Shown here: positions 12,634-25,200 of the stretch, piece by piece | Position numbering within the stretch: position 1 is the first letter of the stretch | Layout: every line of letters starts with the position of its first letter | Source of the DNA: Plectrocnemia conspersa | Lineage: Eukaryota; Arthropoda; Insecta; Trichoptera; Polycentropodidae | DNA length: 64,000 bases | Assembly (NCBI GenBank): GCA_009617715.1 | Contig: VTFK01000073.1 | Coordinates: 744,001-808,000 of the forward strand | Direction of reading: 5' to 3' | Translations under genes and position numbers: made by a program | Notes under the pieces: generated by a model | Seen by the model: only the letters and a program-made list of their open reading frames with translations | Databases searched by the model: none | What the model was told of the DNA's origin: nothing

Positions 12634-15600
12634 TCAGTCCAAGTCCATGTCGAAGTTTGTGGGCGGCCTCGTCGAGTTGACGTCGGAAGTGGTCGAGCTT
12701 ACTGTATGGGAAGATACCGGCGGCGTGGAGCCCGTCCAAAAAGCTATATACTCCGCCATATTGTCCAGCACGCCATGCGGCGAAGACATTAAAACAAAGT
12801 GTCCCGGCGAGATGGAAGCGGTTATGTGGCGACGATTGTTAGGCGCTGTGTTGGTCACCGGCGGAGTGGTCGGCGCCGTCGGCGTAGCACTTGTAACCGC
12901 CGTAGGATTAGCACTATCATTTGTTGAACTATTATTTTCTGGTGTCTCGTTCGCGGGAGCTGCGTCGCCGGTTTCGCCGTTGGCCGGCCGAGCCGGAGCG
13001 GAGCCGGACTGTATTACAGAAACGGTGCCAGTCGCTACGGTTCCGTCGGTCGGCAATATTCCGCAGGCGCGCAGCAGAAAAGATGTTAAACCAGGATCTG
13101 AAGGACAATCATCATCATAATCCATTCGATCGTTTTGTAATCATCATAATATATTAGAAAATCATTACATTGCGTGGTTTGTGGGTGTGGATTATTAGCG
13201 GCAGTGTCCCTTGAGCCGGGAGTTCTTTGATCCGATTCTGCAATCTCCGTAGGCGTGAGACTTTGCCGACAAATGGGACACGTCGCGTGCAATGACAGCC
13301 AAGGCGATATGCAACTTTGATGATATATATGTCCGCATTTTAATTGCCGAACTTTTTCATCTGGAAATAAAAAAACAAATTAATAAAAGCAAACACAACA
13401 TATTAATAGCACATATCACCCAGAAAGTCAATAAGCTTTTTTTAAATCTATTCGTTCTATAGAAAGTCGTTCAATTAAAATAATGTTAAAAAGACAATAT
13501 TTGGATTGCATTACTATAAAAGCATATGTATCATAAATAGAGAGAAACCAGTAAAATAAAATATATTAATCAGATCCTGAAAACTAACAAAACTATTAAC
13601 ATACCACACATTATATTATATTATCTATGATGAAGAAGGAGTTCCAACATAAATGTCCAGAAGAAAGTGACGATTGAACAAAGTTGCGTTACTAAATAAA
13701 AGCATGAGAAAAATCGTAATTTCAAAACACCCAAGAATCGTAAGACTGCCTTTGACATATACATAAAAAGCAATCGGAATTGTCTCACGCACTAAATGGT
13801 ATTGTTATTCGTATATTTTATTATCATTGTAAAGTGACCATAATGGTTTCATTAAAAAGGGTAACCCAGGATATATCTTGCTTCATTGTAAGGGTTGTAC
13901 ATTAATAGGCGGTGTTAAGCCCTTTCCCTGATTCGTTCAAGTTAGTTCAAGGAAACGAAAGACACACACTTGACTAGGACTCAAGACACTCAAAGAGAGC
14001 CAGTGGCTTAGATCAGCGCCACAAGCCAACCCATAGACATTTTGAGAAACACTAATGAGAACTTTGTCAAGGACTACACAATTCTGACCATCTGTTAAAA
14101 CCCTTTGGATTAATCCCTGGACTTTGACAGTTAAGAAAAATAACTGATTAACAGTAAAGTAGCCCCACTTCTAAAGATGAGTCATGGACAGCACGCATAC
14201 CGCATTATCCATGATGTTCTGCAGTTTTTAAATTATCTAAAATGTTAGCACCACAGTAGCCTATTTTAAAATTGAAACAACGTATAATAATGATTTCTAG
14301 GCACTTTTGCAACGTTATAAAGCAGAATGTGATAGCTTTCTAGAAATAATTGTTGTCAAATATGAACTGAGTTCACTACTGACTGTCGAGAACCAAGAGG
14401 GCACGCACATAAGAAATGGCACTATACTTCAAGAAAGATTGTGCCGATTCTCTTTTAAAATGAACAAGCAGTAATTTTAAAGCACTTGATACTAAAGTGG
14501 AAGCACTTTTGCTCTTAAATTTTATTATGCTTGGGTTCTCAATGAAACGATTGATCTTACGGCGAACGACCAAAAAAGGGGCAGAAATTTCATATTATGA
14601 TTCCGATGAAGACTGACTCTTGAAAATAAATAGACTATAAGTGGAAGCACTAAGAATTATTTTGAGGTAACAGTAGAAAAAAAGGTTCATGTCCGATGAA
14701 GAGATATATAAGTTGTTGCGCATTGTACTGAAAGAATTTGTTCTAGAGCTATTCATGCACTTTCTTAGTGTTGAAAAATGTATAATGAACCATAGACAGT
14801 AGGTTCAAATTTAAAATATTTTAATTTGAACCTTTTAATTCAGAAACGAGATTTTCATTTGATTCACATTCGTCATTATGAGTTGCATTTAGCTTAGAGC
14901 ACCTGATAGCACACACAAACAAACTAGCTCGACTTCAGAATCAAAATGAGATTAGGACAATCTAGAAAACATAATATTAAATATATTGATTATAATTATA
15001 AATATAATATTAATAACAATTACTAATTATGATTTCCCAGCAACAATGTAAATTGAAAAATGTCAAAGTTCTTGCCCTTTCAATTGATAAACAATGACTT
15101 GTACCATTGATCTATTGTACTGGCTAAATACTTGCATTATCGACAATTGTCACTAAAAGATATGAAGTACAATTCTGTGTTGATATGATATTCTATTATT
15201 AATAACTACATTTCGCGATAATATACTTTCCATTCTATTTTAAATGTGATTTCCAAAAACTTGTTTTCTTGTCTAGGGAGATAAAATAATCATTCATTAA
15301 AAAAAATGCAATTACACACAGGATATTTGATTCAAACTAAAAAAAATAACTTTCTGAACAATATACGAAAGCATCATAGCAAACCTAAATTATATAATTC
15401 CCAGCACACCGTGCACTGAAGCTTGGCTAGCACTTGTTCTTCATTGATGATAATTTCGGGTAAATTTTCTATGCACTCTTGAGCCAGCGGCGGTGGGCCA
15501 TCGTTGTCGGTGGTCCACAATAATTGAGACATTATAGCGTCTATGCCTTCATTGGACATGATGTATTCGTTCGGCTCTTGTCCTAGAAGAAACAGAGGGC

Positions 15601-18600
15601 CCCCGGTGCCTCCCGGTCCACCAGCCCTGCCGCCGGTAACTTGCCACATTATTTGGTGCAGCACTGACTCCATTCCGACACCGCCGAAGCCCCTGACAAA
15701 GCAAAGTGCTCATTAAGTTTATTTAGTTTATTATGACGATAATTCAAATATTATTTACCTAATCCTTTCGCTGCCTGCTGAAGGAAATATCAAATTACTT
15801 AAATCTGATGGTGTTGAAGAATTATTCTGCAATTTTGAAACAATGAAATGATTAAATTTAAATATTTAACTGGGAGATAGGACACTCATTTAAAATATTT
15901 ATATTTTTAATAACAACACATATTATTTATATTATTTGACAGGTTTATTATTCAATTTTAATATGTACTCAATAACTAAAACTAGTCTGGAAATTAGAAA
16001 ATGTAATTAAGTAAAATATATTTTTATTTAAAATCCAAAATAGAATAATACATAAGGTACCATCTTTACGGTAGAATTTTTTTTATAATAAAAAATACGC
16101 TATAGACAAAAACAGCCTGAGTTGAATGAAATCATAATATAAAATTAATTTTCTTACTCCCCGACTTGTTCAGTATGAGTTACTCTGTTGTAATTTATTG
16201 GGCTCACGCTTGTCATGTTACAATGGTAATTTTTATAATGCAGCTTTAACTGCAAGTTGTTTTTGGCAGCATTAACTGATGTTTTTGTTATGATAATGTA
16301 ACTAATTTCCGGTACAGGGAATCAACATTTGAACACGTATCACATATGTAAACCACAAAATTGTTTACCATAGTCATGGCAATAACAGTAAAAAGATTTC
16401 TGAATATTTAAACCAAACACTCAATTGTAATAATACTTCGTAAAATATATACGCGTTGATTGTTCACATACAAACTGCTATTTCTACTATATATACAAAC
16501 ACGTTCTAATCATATCACTTGAACTTAGATAACCATGAAGGATAAGAGATAAAATGTGTTTTCAGTAAAATAAAAATTTGAGTAAACAGAAAAGAAGTAC
16601 AATGAAACTGACCAAAATTATATGTTCATCTATTGAGACGACTGGAGTTAATGATAGTATCACATATAAATAACTAAGGATAAATACATATCAGTTGACT
16701 AATAAATTGAATGAAAATAATGATGTGGTTAATAAGGAAAACAACTTGTATAATGAAATTTAAAATAACAAGTACTATTAAGTGCATTTACTACATTCTA
16801 TTTATTTTTAAGTCAGTGCGCAAAAACATAAAAATGATCACATACTTTTAAATTTTTGATCTGTGAGTGATCGGTCACCAGAGGGGCAGTATCAGTACGT
16901 TGGAATACTCAAGGTAAGGGTGGTATTGATTTCTGGTACTCAAGGTATAGTCGTTGAAATTATTATTTTATCGCTACTTTCACTATTGTTATAGTTATAT
17001 ATGTTTTACTAAATATAATCCTACCCTTGATCTACACGTATTTTATAATTTTATTGATTTCTTAAATTAATATTATAATTATATTTGTTATAATTCAGCC
17101 CTGTTTTCAATGATCACGAGAATTCTGTGCACTGACTCTTGAGAAAAATAGTGTAGTTATAAATTCGTTTATGTAGGATTAATATTTTTATGATGCACAC
17201 GCATAATGAATGAAAAAACTGACTAATTGAGGAGTATTTGGATCTCTATAGTTCCACGGCGGACACCAATTGGACCATTGACTATAGTGACGATCGTCCT
17301 GTAAGAATTTATTACAAAAAAATTTAACGTTATAATCAATATCTGTTAGGTTATCAAGTTTACTTATTTTTAAATAAAATATATATTATTGACCATGAAA
17401 TATTTATCATTTTTATTACTTCTTAATAAATATGCATATTTAGCTGGAGGAAAACTATTTTAATTAGTTTATGATTTTGATAAAATTAAAATAATCGAGA
17501 TAATAAACAAAATCTATAGAGTAACGACGACTGGTCAAAAGACCAAACACTAACTTCTGGATTATTGTTTTTATTCCTGATTTTAATTTTTCTTTGGACA
17601 TGTCAGCATTTAAAGTAATACACAACTTTGTTAGATTGATCTGATTTTAAAATACTTGTTTTATATATATAATAGTTGCCTTTTTCTCTACATTATCTGT
17701 ATATATATACATACATATAAGTAAAGAAACTATAAAAATGGATACATCTGATATTGAAATATGTACATTATGTAGTAGTTAAATGATGCAACTCACTGGT
17801 GGCAGTTCATCTAAATCGTCTATTCCAATATCACTAATTTGTCCGGCGATTATAGGCCTGTTGTTTGACTGCGTGTTTGTGTTTTCGCTAGCCTCGTTCA
17901 TGGGCACCGAATCCTCCATTTGTTCGACAAATCCTCGAGCGCAGTAAGGGCATTGGTACTCCTGTAAATATTTTATAATTATTAACATCAATTTATTTTA
18001 TAAGAAATGGGTTATGTATAAACTTTAATTTCACATTTAGCACTTTATTGTTGTGTAAAAATTATAAGGTTTAGGTATCGTCGTCATGTATTGTATTTTG
18101 GATTTGTATTGGGCAACCTTTCCTTGAAATTTCGCTCATAAATGCTTTATAGGATTTAGGTCTGGTGACTGTGCAGGCAATTTTTAAAGCGTCAAACTCT
18201 TTGACGTAAACCAACCCCTGATTTTCGCGAAGTATGGCACGGTTTTACTGGAATCGGATGTTAGTGTGGTCTGTGCTTTGAAATATTTTTCTATAGGAAT
18301 CAATTATAGTGGATTCAACATTGAACTATAAATGTCACTATTCAAACTACCCTACCCTTGTCATGCAACTGTCATGCAGCTCCAGACTATACCTATATTA
18401 CACTATCAGCTAGATATTCTTCTCTGACTCTTCAACGCACGTATACCAGGGGTCCCAAAAACCAAAAAAGAATATTGAAAAAAGTATGATTATTTAAAAA
18501 AAATCTTAGAATAAATAAAGTTTTTAATATTTTTTATATTAACCAATATTAGTTTAAAATTAGCTCAAAGTTGGACTCATCAGACCAAATGACTTTCACC

Positions 18601-19641
18601 CAATCTTCAGATGTCCAATCTCGGTGTGTTCGGGCCCACTCTAACCTTCGAGTTTTATTTATTTCTGAGAGCCACAGTTTGTGTCGAGGTTTAAAACCTC
18701 TGAATCCCACATTGTTGAGCCTTATTATTGTTACGACGATTTTTTATAATCGACCTTTGATAATAATTTTTTGAGCAAAAATAGCATCTGTATATGTATC
18801 TAACCCGAGATTTCGGTACAAGAAAAAACTTGTAAGTTCCAATCGTTTGTTTCTAGTTAAAACTGTATCTATAATAGATGATTACTAAACAAGCGATCAT
18901 GAGTATATTTGTGAAGATATTAGGCGATAATCAAACGATCCCTGTTTATTACTGAATTTAGTCAAGAGTTTCTTATGCTGTAGTATAATTTCACTAAATC
19001 AAAAGCAAAAAGCTACGCTCATAAATAAGGAAAAAATGCAAAGAATATTGCTCTAAAAGTTAACGGTGTGTTCATTTTTACCTAAATTTAGGTCTGATCG
19101 GCAATATCGCCTTGAAAGATCTTCTAGATTAGTGTTTTATTTTGTAGGGTTTACAGATGTTTTCTCAAATTCTTCATCTAATACAATACCTAAAGATGAT
19201 TACTAGATTACATATATTTGATAATAAGGTATCTCTGAATTAACATTACATGAATCTTTGAGGGTATTGCGAGTCGATCGATATGAGAAGCATTAGTCAT
19301 GCGTCACGACAAAAAAATATGTACAGATAATAGTAGAATAGAAAACATCCCTGCTAATTACACGCAATTTCGATCGAAATGTCGCAACGGTACGACGTAA
19401 AAGTTTCAGCGACGGTACGGGTTGATAAAAGATGAAGAACAAAATAGGAGTGTTCTTCTGGGGGCTTCTGGGAGTTCCCGAGGCTGACCGAAGGACAAAC
19501 GTCAAGTCTGACGTGGGAGCTGACGCTTACCGGATGAGCTTCCACGAACTCGATACAGCAATTGTGACAGAAGAAACGGTGAGCGGTAGCCCCCGTGGAG
19601 CCTCCGGGCCCTGCTGCCCCCGCCGCTCCTGCCTCGGCCAT
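12634..19641 (-). CDS. RNF126: E3 ubiquitin ligase, RNF126/RNF115 (Iruka) type, RING-H2, 6 exons
   Basis: Coding exons (minus strand) are 19531-19641, 17797-17961, 15759-15826, 15385-15692, 13169-13360 and 12634-13097. They total 1308 nt (435 aa plus stop), and every junction has GT/AG and matching phase. Residues 21-48 form the N-terminal zinc finger typical of RNF126/RNF115 (C25, C28, C41, C44), which binds BAG6 or ubiquitin in the human proteins. The segment around [13 protein letters not shown] matches the conserved helix before the RING. The RING-H2 finger has C208, C211, C226, H228, H231, C234, C245 and C248 and is complete, so the ligase should be active. Known family roles are cytosolic quality control of mislocalised proteins and, for fly Iruka, Argonaute1 turnover. 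The Ser/Thr/Pro/Ala-rich tail (about 282-435) is longer than in human RNF126. Intron 1 holds a Tc1 relic. The last intron is only 71 nt; its retention would replace the tail with a short alternative end. Confidence 0.93.
13098..13168 (-). other. 71-nt final intron of the RNF126-like gene
   Basis: On the minus strand the donor GTAATG follows ACGCAAT and the acceptor TGTCCTTCAG precedes ATCCTGG. Splicing joins T to AT (Tyr282) and keeps the downstream 154-codon frame open. Without splicing, translation would run into the intron and stop at TAA just beyond it, giving a short hydrophobic end ([11 protein letters not shown]). The fit of sites and phase supports a real, very short intron. Confidence 0.75.
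13361..15384. other. Intron 4 of the RNF126-like gene
   Basis: About 2.0 kb of AT-rich intron. The only open frames are short, with no recognisable exon or transposase motif. Nothing further seen. Confidence 0.6.
15827..17796. other. Intron 2 of the RNF126-like gene
   Basis: About 2.0 kb, very AT-rich, with no recognisable coding or repeat structure apart from short TATA-type microsatellite stretches near 17660-17720. Confidence 0.6.
18060..18780 (-). pseudogene. Tc1-like transposase relic in intron 1 of the RNF126-like gene
   Basis: Read on the minus strand, the stretch around 18560-18640 encodes a Tc1-type block ([20 protein letters not shown]), the conserved region that contains the second catalytic aspartate. 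The C-terminal part towards 18060 is badly broken. The 18110-18345 section is clearly similar to 54130-54360 (shared words include GCGAAGTATGGCA, GTGTGGTCTGTGCTT and ACAGTGGATTC-like sequence), so both derive from one Tc1-like family. Frameshifts and stops make it inactive. It lies antisense to nothing and in the same orientation as its host gene. Confidence 0.8.
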
Positions 19642-20039
19642 CGGGCTGCGGAACGAACGTCGGCTGCTGTGGAAACTTTGGTCGGAATGCCTTATTTTTA
19701 GACCATACGCATGATTTTTTTGTTGAAACTAAAATAAACAACTTTACTAAATAAATAAAATCAACATTAAGACTGTTTAGAAAACAACGAATAATATTAT
19801 AGAAAAATGTGTTTAAATATTTGTAGTTAAAAATGTTAATTCTATCGGAAAACGGGGTAATATCGAACACTATTGCAGCTGTTCTAAACAATGCCAGCTC
19901 AGGCTGCCTTTTATAGGCCTCATAGACTTTTTACTAGGACGGGCTTAATTTTAAATTTTAACACGCGAGAGCGAAATATAATTTTGATATTGTATTGTAG
20001 TTCAATTACAATTTATTTTTTAGTCCTAAAATAAGTGGA
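19642..20039. other. 5' flank of the RNF126-like gene
   Basis: This should contain the 5' untranslated region and promoter of the minus-strand E3 ligase gene. A modest G+C-rich patch (19642-19690) sits immediately upstream of its start codon. No TATA element could be assigned with confidence. Confidence 0.4.
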
Positions 20040-20325
20040 CCGAGTGAAAGACAACGAACCTATAATTTCAACACTGACTGGGAGGAATCATATTGTTTTG
20101 TTAATTTGAAAGATAAATGCGTTTGCTTGATGTGTGGCAGTAGTGTTTCAGTGCCGAAAAAACATAATGTTGAACGTCACTTTCAGACAAATCATGCCAC
20201 TTTTGATACGAATTATCCACTCAAATCTGAAGTAAGAAAGAAAAAAATAAATCAACTAAAATCAAGTCTAATCGCCCAACAGACTGTTTTCACTAGACAT
20301 GTTAAAACTTCTAAAAATATTTAAA
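20040..20325 (+). pseudogene. hAT-type BED zinc-finger fragment (ZBED5/GTF2IRD2-like)
   Basis: The frame reads TDWEESYCF, then KCVCLMCGSSVSVPKKHNVE and RHFQTNHATFD, ending in a stop at 20324. CxxC followed by HxxxxxH is the BED-finger pattern of the ZBED5/GTF2IRD2 group of hAT transposases and their domesticated relatives. Only the N-terminal finger and a following Lys-rich stretch (SEVRKKKINQLKSSL) remain, and the catalytic domain is absent. No good ATG start is present, so I treat this as a truncated transposon copy rather than a host gene. Confidence 0.78.
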
Positions 20326-20516
20326 ATTTTTACTTCGTTAAATAATTTTTAAATAAACTAATTTCAATTTAAATATTATATATTATAGACAGTTAAATGA
20401 TAATAGTGGGTTAGAAATAAGAGCGTGCAATTGAACGCTCTTCGCGCTCACTCTCGTCACTCAACATACGAACGAGCGAAAGGGAAAATATTGTGGGAGC
20501 CTAGATTTGTTATGGC

Positions 20517-20705
20517 CAAAACTGGTCGGCACTTGAGTAGCACTGCGTGACGATTTTTTCTAGCCTGACAATCTTCCGCGCATTCGGACGCGGCGTCTCG
20601 CGTCCGCCTTTTACAGTGTAAACAACTCGTATCATCAATAAAATACTACTGCAGCGGCTCAATATGTGTATATTTGCCACTCGTCACCATCACCGTACCT
20701 AAAAT
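20517..20705 (+). repeat. Dispersed repeat family R, copy 1
   Basis: It starts near ACTGGTCGGCACTTGAGTAG and ends near CCACTCGTCACC. It shares ordered blocks with copies at 27925-28138 and 34212-34405: GGCGGCACT-GTA-CACTG, AAAATACTACTGCAGCGGC, CAAT-TGTGT and CCACCCGTCA. The middle is diverged. It is non-coding and could be a SINE or part of a non-autonomous DNA element; ends are approximate. Confidence 0.7.
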
Positions 20706-21589
<884 letters not shown>

Positions 21590-22230
21590 TTGTAACAATT
21601 ATTGGTAATATAGGGTTTTAGTGTCCTTTATTATTATACTGGTTTAGTTGGCATCATAGCATATGACTGAAGAATATAATTATTGTTGGTGATTTATTAT
21701 TGGTAATTTTCTTTATATGTTACAATGAACTTTTTGAATATATCTTCATTTGATCATTTTTTCTTTACACAAAATCACGCGAGTACAATGTGAAAAGTTA
21801 ATATAAAACAAATTAAATTACACTATTTCGTTAAATTATTCGAAAATAATTGACTAAGTTTCCGAAGTACGCCGACGAAAAAATAAACTCCTTAAAAATT
21901 AAACCATTAAAGATTATTGTATTTATTTTAGTTTTAAATCGTTTTATTTCATGGCGTAATCATATAGAAATGAATATTTCTGATATTGTTTGTATTCGCT
22001 TTCCTATTTAAATCACATAAAAATAACTACAAACGTGTGTGAATGTGAGTAATGCAGTGATGCCAACTTAAATCAATAAAGGACACTGAATCCCTATATT
22101 ACCCAATTATTTACCAGTGTGTATTATTACCGTTTGAATATATAATCATAAATTTTATTTTGAATAAATAATTGAATCACAAATTGCTGTTTATTATATG
22201 TATATAAATATTTATATAATTTATTTACAG
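21590..22230. other. SREK1IP1-like 3' region and neugrin 5' region
   Basis: AT-rich. A candidate AATAAA polyadenylation signal for the upstream gene lies at 21882-21887. A splice acceptor (TTTATTTACAG, ending 22230) directly precedes the neugrin start codon, so a non-coding first exon of neugrin probably lies here, but I could not locate its donor. Confidence 0.45.
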
Positions 22231-25200
22231 ATGTTCAATATGTTGAAGACGCTGCGTTTCATAACAAACGTGTCCATCAATACCACACGACATTATAGAC
22301 AACCGAGAAGAAGTGTCAACGAAGGCATGTCCAAAACTATACAACTAATGAGAGAATCCGGGTATGACGGAGAAATTACAGAGGAATCGTTGGATATGTG
22401 GAACGAATCCGAAGGCAATTTACAGCATGTATGTATTAATTATAATTTGATGATTACGCGAGAGTGACTTAACCACTTTACGTGTGGTACCGCACAGGTG
22501 TGTGAATTTAGAAATGTCCATTACACGCGGTGTCGAGCCTGTGCGGGAATATGAAAATCGGATTTAAACGCGGTTCCACATATGAACTTGATTATATTTG
22601 TAATTATATTCAGGCTTCCGAGCATATGCGGGACTCGTTCCGCATTTCGTTTCAAATAAAAATAGGTCACTTTTTTTATTAGCTGTGGAAGTCATAAATT
22701 AGAAAAATACAAGGCAGTGTGTTACTTACATTTTTTCCCCTTGAAGTATTTCTCAATTGCATTAGATGGGATGGAGACAATAGAAGAAACTGAATGAGTA
22801 GGTCGGTAGCAAAGCCTGCAAAACATATTCAGATTACAAAACAGAGTTTGAATTTGATAATTCCGAATCCAGTTCATCTGAAAATAATATCGCATTACCG
22901 CAAAATACTAATTGGTCTGAAATGAGAAATTCAGCCCCATTTTCTGATCCACCCGCATGATTTCCTTTCTCTGGAACACCTGGAATGAAATTTAATATAG
23001 ATAATGACATTCTTCAGTTTTTCCTTCTGTATTTCGACGATGAAATCATTCAATACATTTGCACGGAAACAAACCGTTTTTCTGATGAAAAACGTGCAAA
23101 TCTTCCATCGGCGAGTCGGTCTACAAAAACAAAGGATAGGAAACCTGTACAGAAACCGGAGTTAATGGTGTTTTTTGCTCTACAAATTTTATAGAGCATA
23201 AATAGAAAACCGGAGATCAAGTTTTCCTGGTCGACTAGACCAATACTCTAAACCTCATTTTTTGGAAGGACATTGCCAAGTAGAAGATTTACGGATATTT
23301 CAAAGTATCTGCATTTTTGTGATAATTAGACATACAATGCTGAAACGCACCCGAATCCGAAACTACATAAAATTTGGACGGTTCACGAGATGTGGATGAA
23401 ACGTTATCAGAAATATTATACCCCAGAAGGTGACATCACCTTAGACGAAAGTTTGCTTCTCTATAAGGATAGACTGAGCTGGAGACAGTGCATCCTGACG
23501 AAGAGAGCGCGCTTTGGAATAAAATCATATTTGTTGTGCGAATCCCAAAGCGGGTATGTCTAGAACACAACGATATATACAGGAAAAGGAAGTATTATAG
23601 ATTCGGAATATTCTCAACTAGGAAGTATTATAGATTTGGAATATTCTCAACTTCCAATGTCGTCACAGGTGGTAATGAGTTTGACAAAAAAGTTATTGAA
23701 TCAAGGTTATTGTATAACAACCGAGAATTTCTGTACGTCGCCACAATTAGCAAATTTGCAAACGGCATGTTCAACCGATATTCCGCCGCCGTTCCATATA
23801 TATATATGGAACGGCGAGAACAAACCGACTCGAAATGCCTCCTCGACTGAAAACAACTAAATTGAAGAAGGGCGATTCGATCGCATTCCAAAGAGGAAAG
23901 ATGATGGTCCTTCAGTGGAAGGACAAAAGAGACGTCACAATGCTTTCCACTATACATAGTAATGAAATGAAAAGTATTGACCAACAAGGAATCGCGGTCT
24001 TGAAACCTAAAGTAATTGTTGATTACAATGGCACTATGGGGGGCGTAGATAGAGTAGATCAACACCTGGCTGATTACCCCGTACCGAGAAAACGGGGTAA
24101 AAAATATTTTTTCACTACTTGGAGCTGTCTTTATACCACTCCTACATTTTATATAAAAAATCTGAAAGAACACTTTCAAATCTTCTGTATCGCATAGAGA
24201 TTATTGAAAAAATAATTGGAAAATTTTCACCAAATATTGATAGAACAGTAAGCGGAAGGCCGTCGTCGGATATTACTCGACGGGAACAACATTTTCCCGG
24301 TTATCTACCCCTCACTCCGACGAATCAAGTCGCAAGAAAGGTCTGCGTAGAGTGCTCGAGAAAGAGGAATTCTGCGGGTAAAAAAATTCGCAAGAAAACG
24401 AGATATTGCTGCATCCAGTGTGGCATAGCACTGTGTGTCGTGCCTTGCTTTCATAGTTACCATGTGCGGAATTAGGTGAGTTTTTATAAATTTCTTAAAT
24501 TTACGTTGGCCATGTAAATGCTAAAATGATTTTAGTGTTATAATGTATAGTTTGTTCCAATATACACGTATAAATTATTTAAAATTTCTAATCGGGTACT
24601 GCAATGTATATCAACATATTATTATACATAAGTTCTAACAAACTTGAACAAAAAAAATCTTTCTAGCAAATTTCCCATGGTCAAATGTAAATGATAATAA
24701 TAATAATAATTTTCATAATTCTAAGTCTTTTTATTCTTTTCAGAAATCACCAAATATTTGAAAATTCAAAGCTATTTTTTATTATTTTATTGTAAATGTA
24801 ATTTTTAAAAATATATTTTGCAAAAAATATAAATTTTTGAATATTTTTTTTATTTTTCCCATTTATATATATTTTTTTTTTGACTATATGTATATATATA
24901 TTATATCTAATTCAATCGAAAGAAATGACAAACTTGTGTGCCGTGTTTTTGAACCAAATGTTCGGTCAATCTCAAATATCGATTAACCACTTAACAAGTC
25001 TTCCAAAAAAATTATATTAATTTTATATGTTTATAGTCATTCTCTGCTGCATCTATATTCACATTCAGAATTAAATGTAGAAAAATAAAAAACGGGGAAA
25101 AATACTTTAATATTTTTGACATTCATATATTTAAAATTTATAATAATACAGAACATACAAATTTAAAAAAAATAATGCAACAATTTTCCGGATTTTATCT

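Noticed and set aside
12623..13120. Open plus-strand frame of 165 codons
   Set aside because: It is the antisense of the last exon of the RNF126-like gene, whose minus-strand frame joins in phase with a RING exon.
23628..24179. 183-codon minus-strand frame
   Set aside because: Antisense to the piggyBac transposase relic, whose plus-strand motifs are unmistakable.
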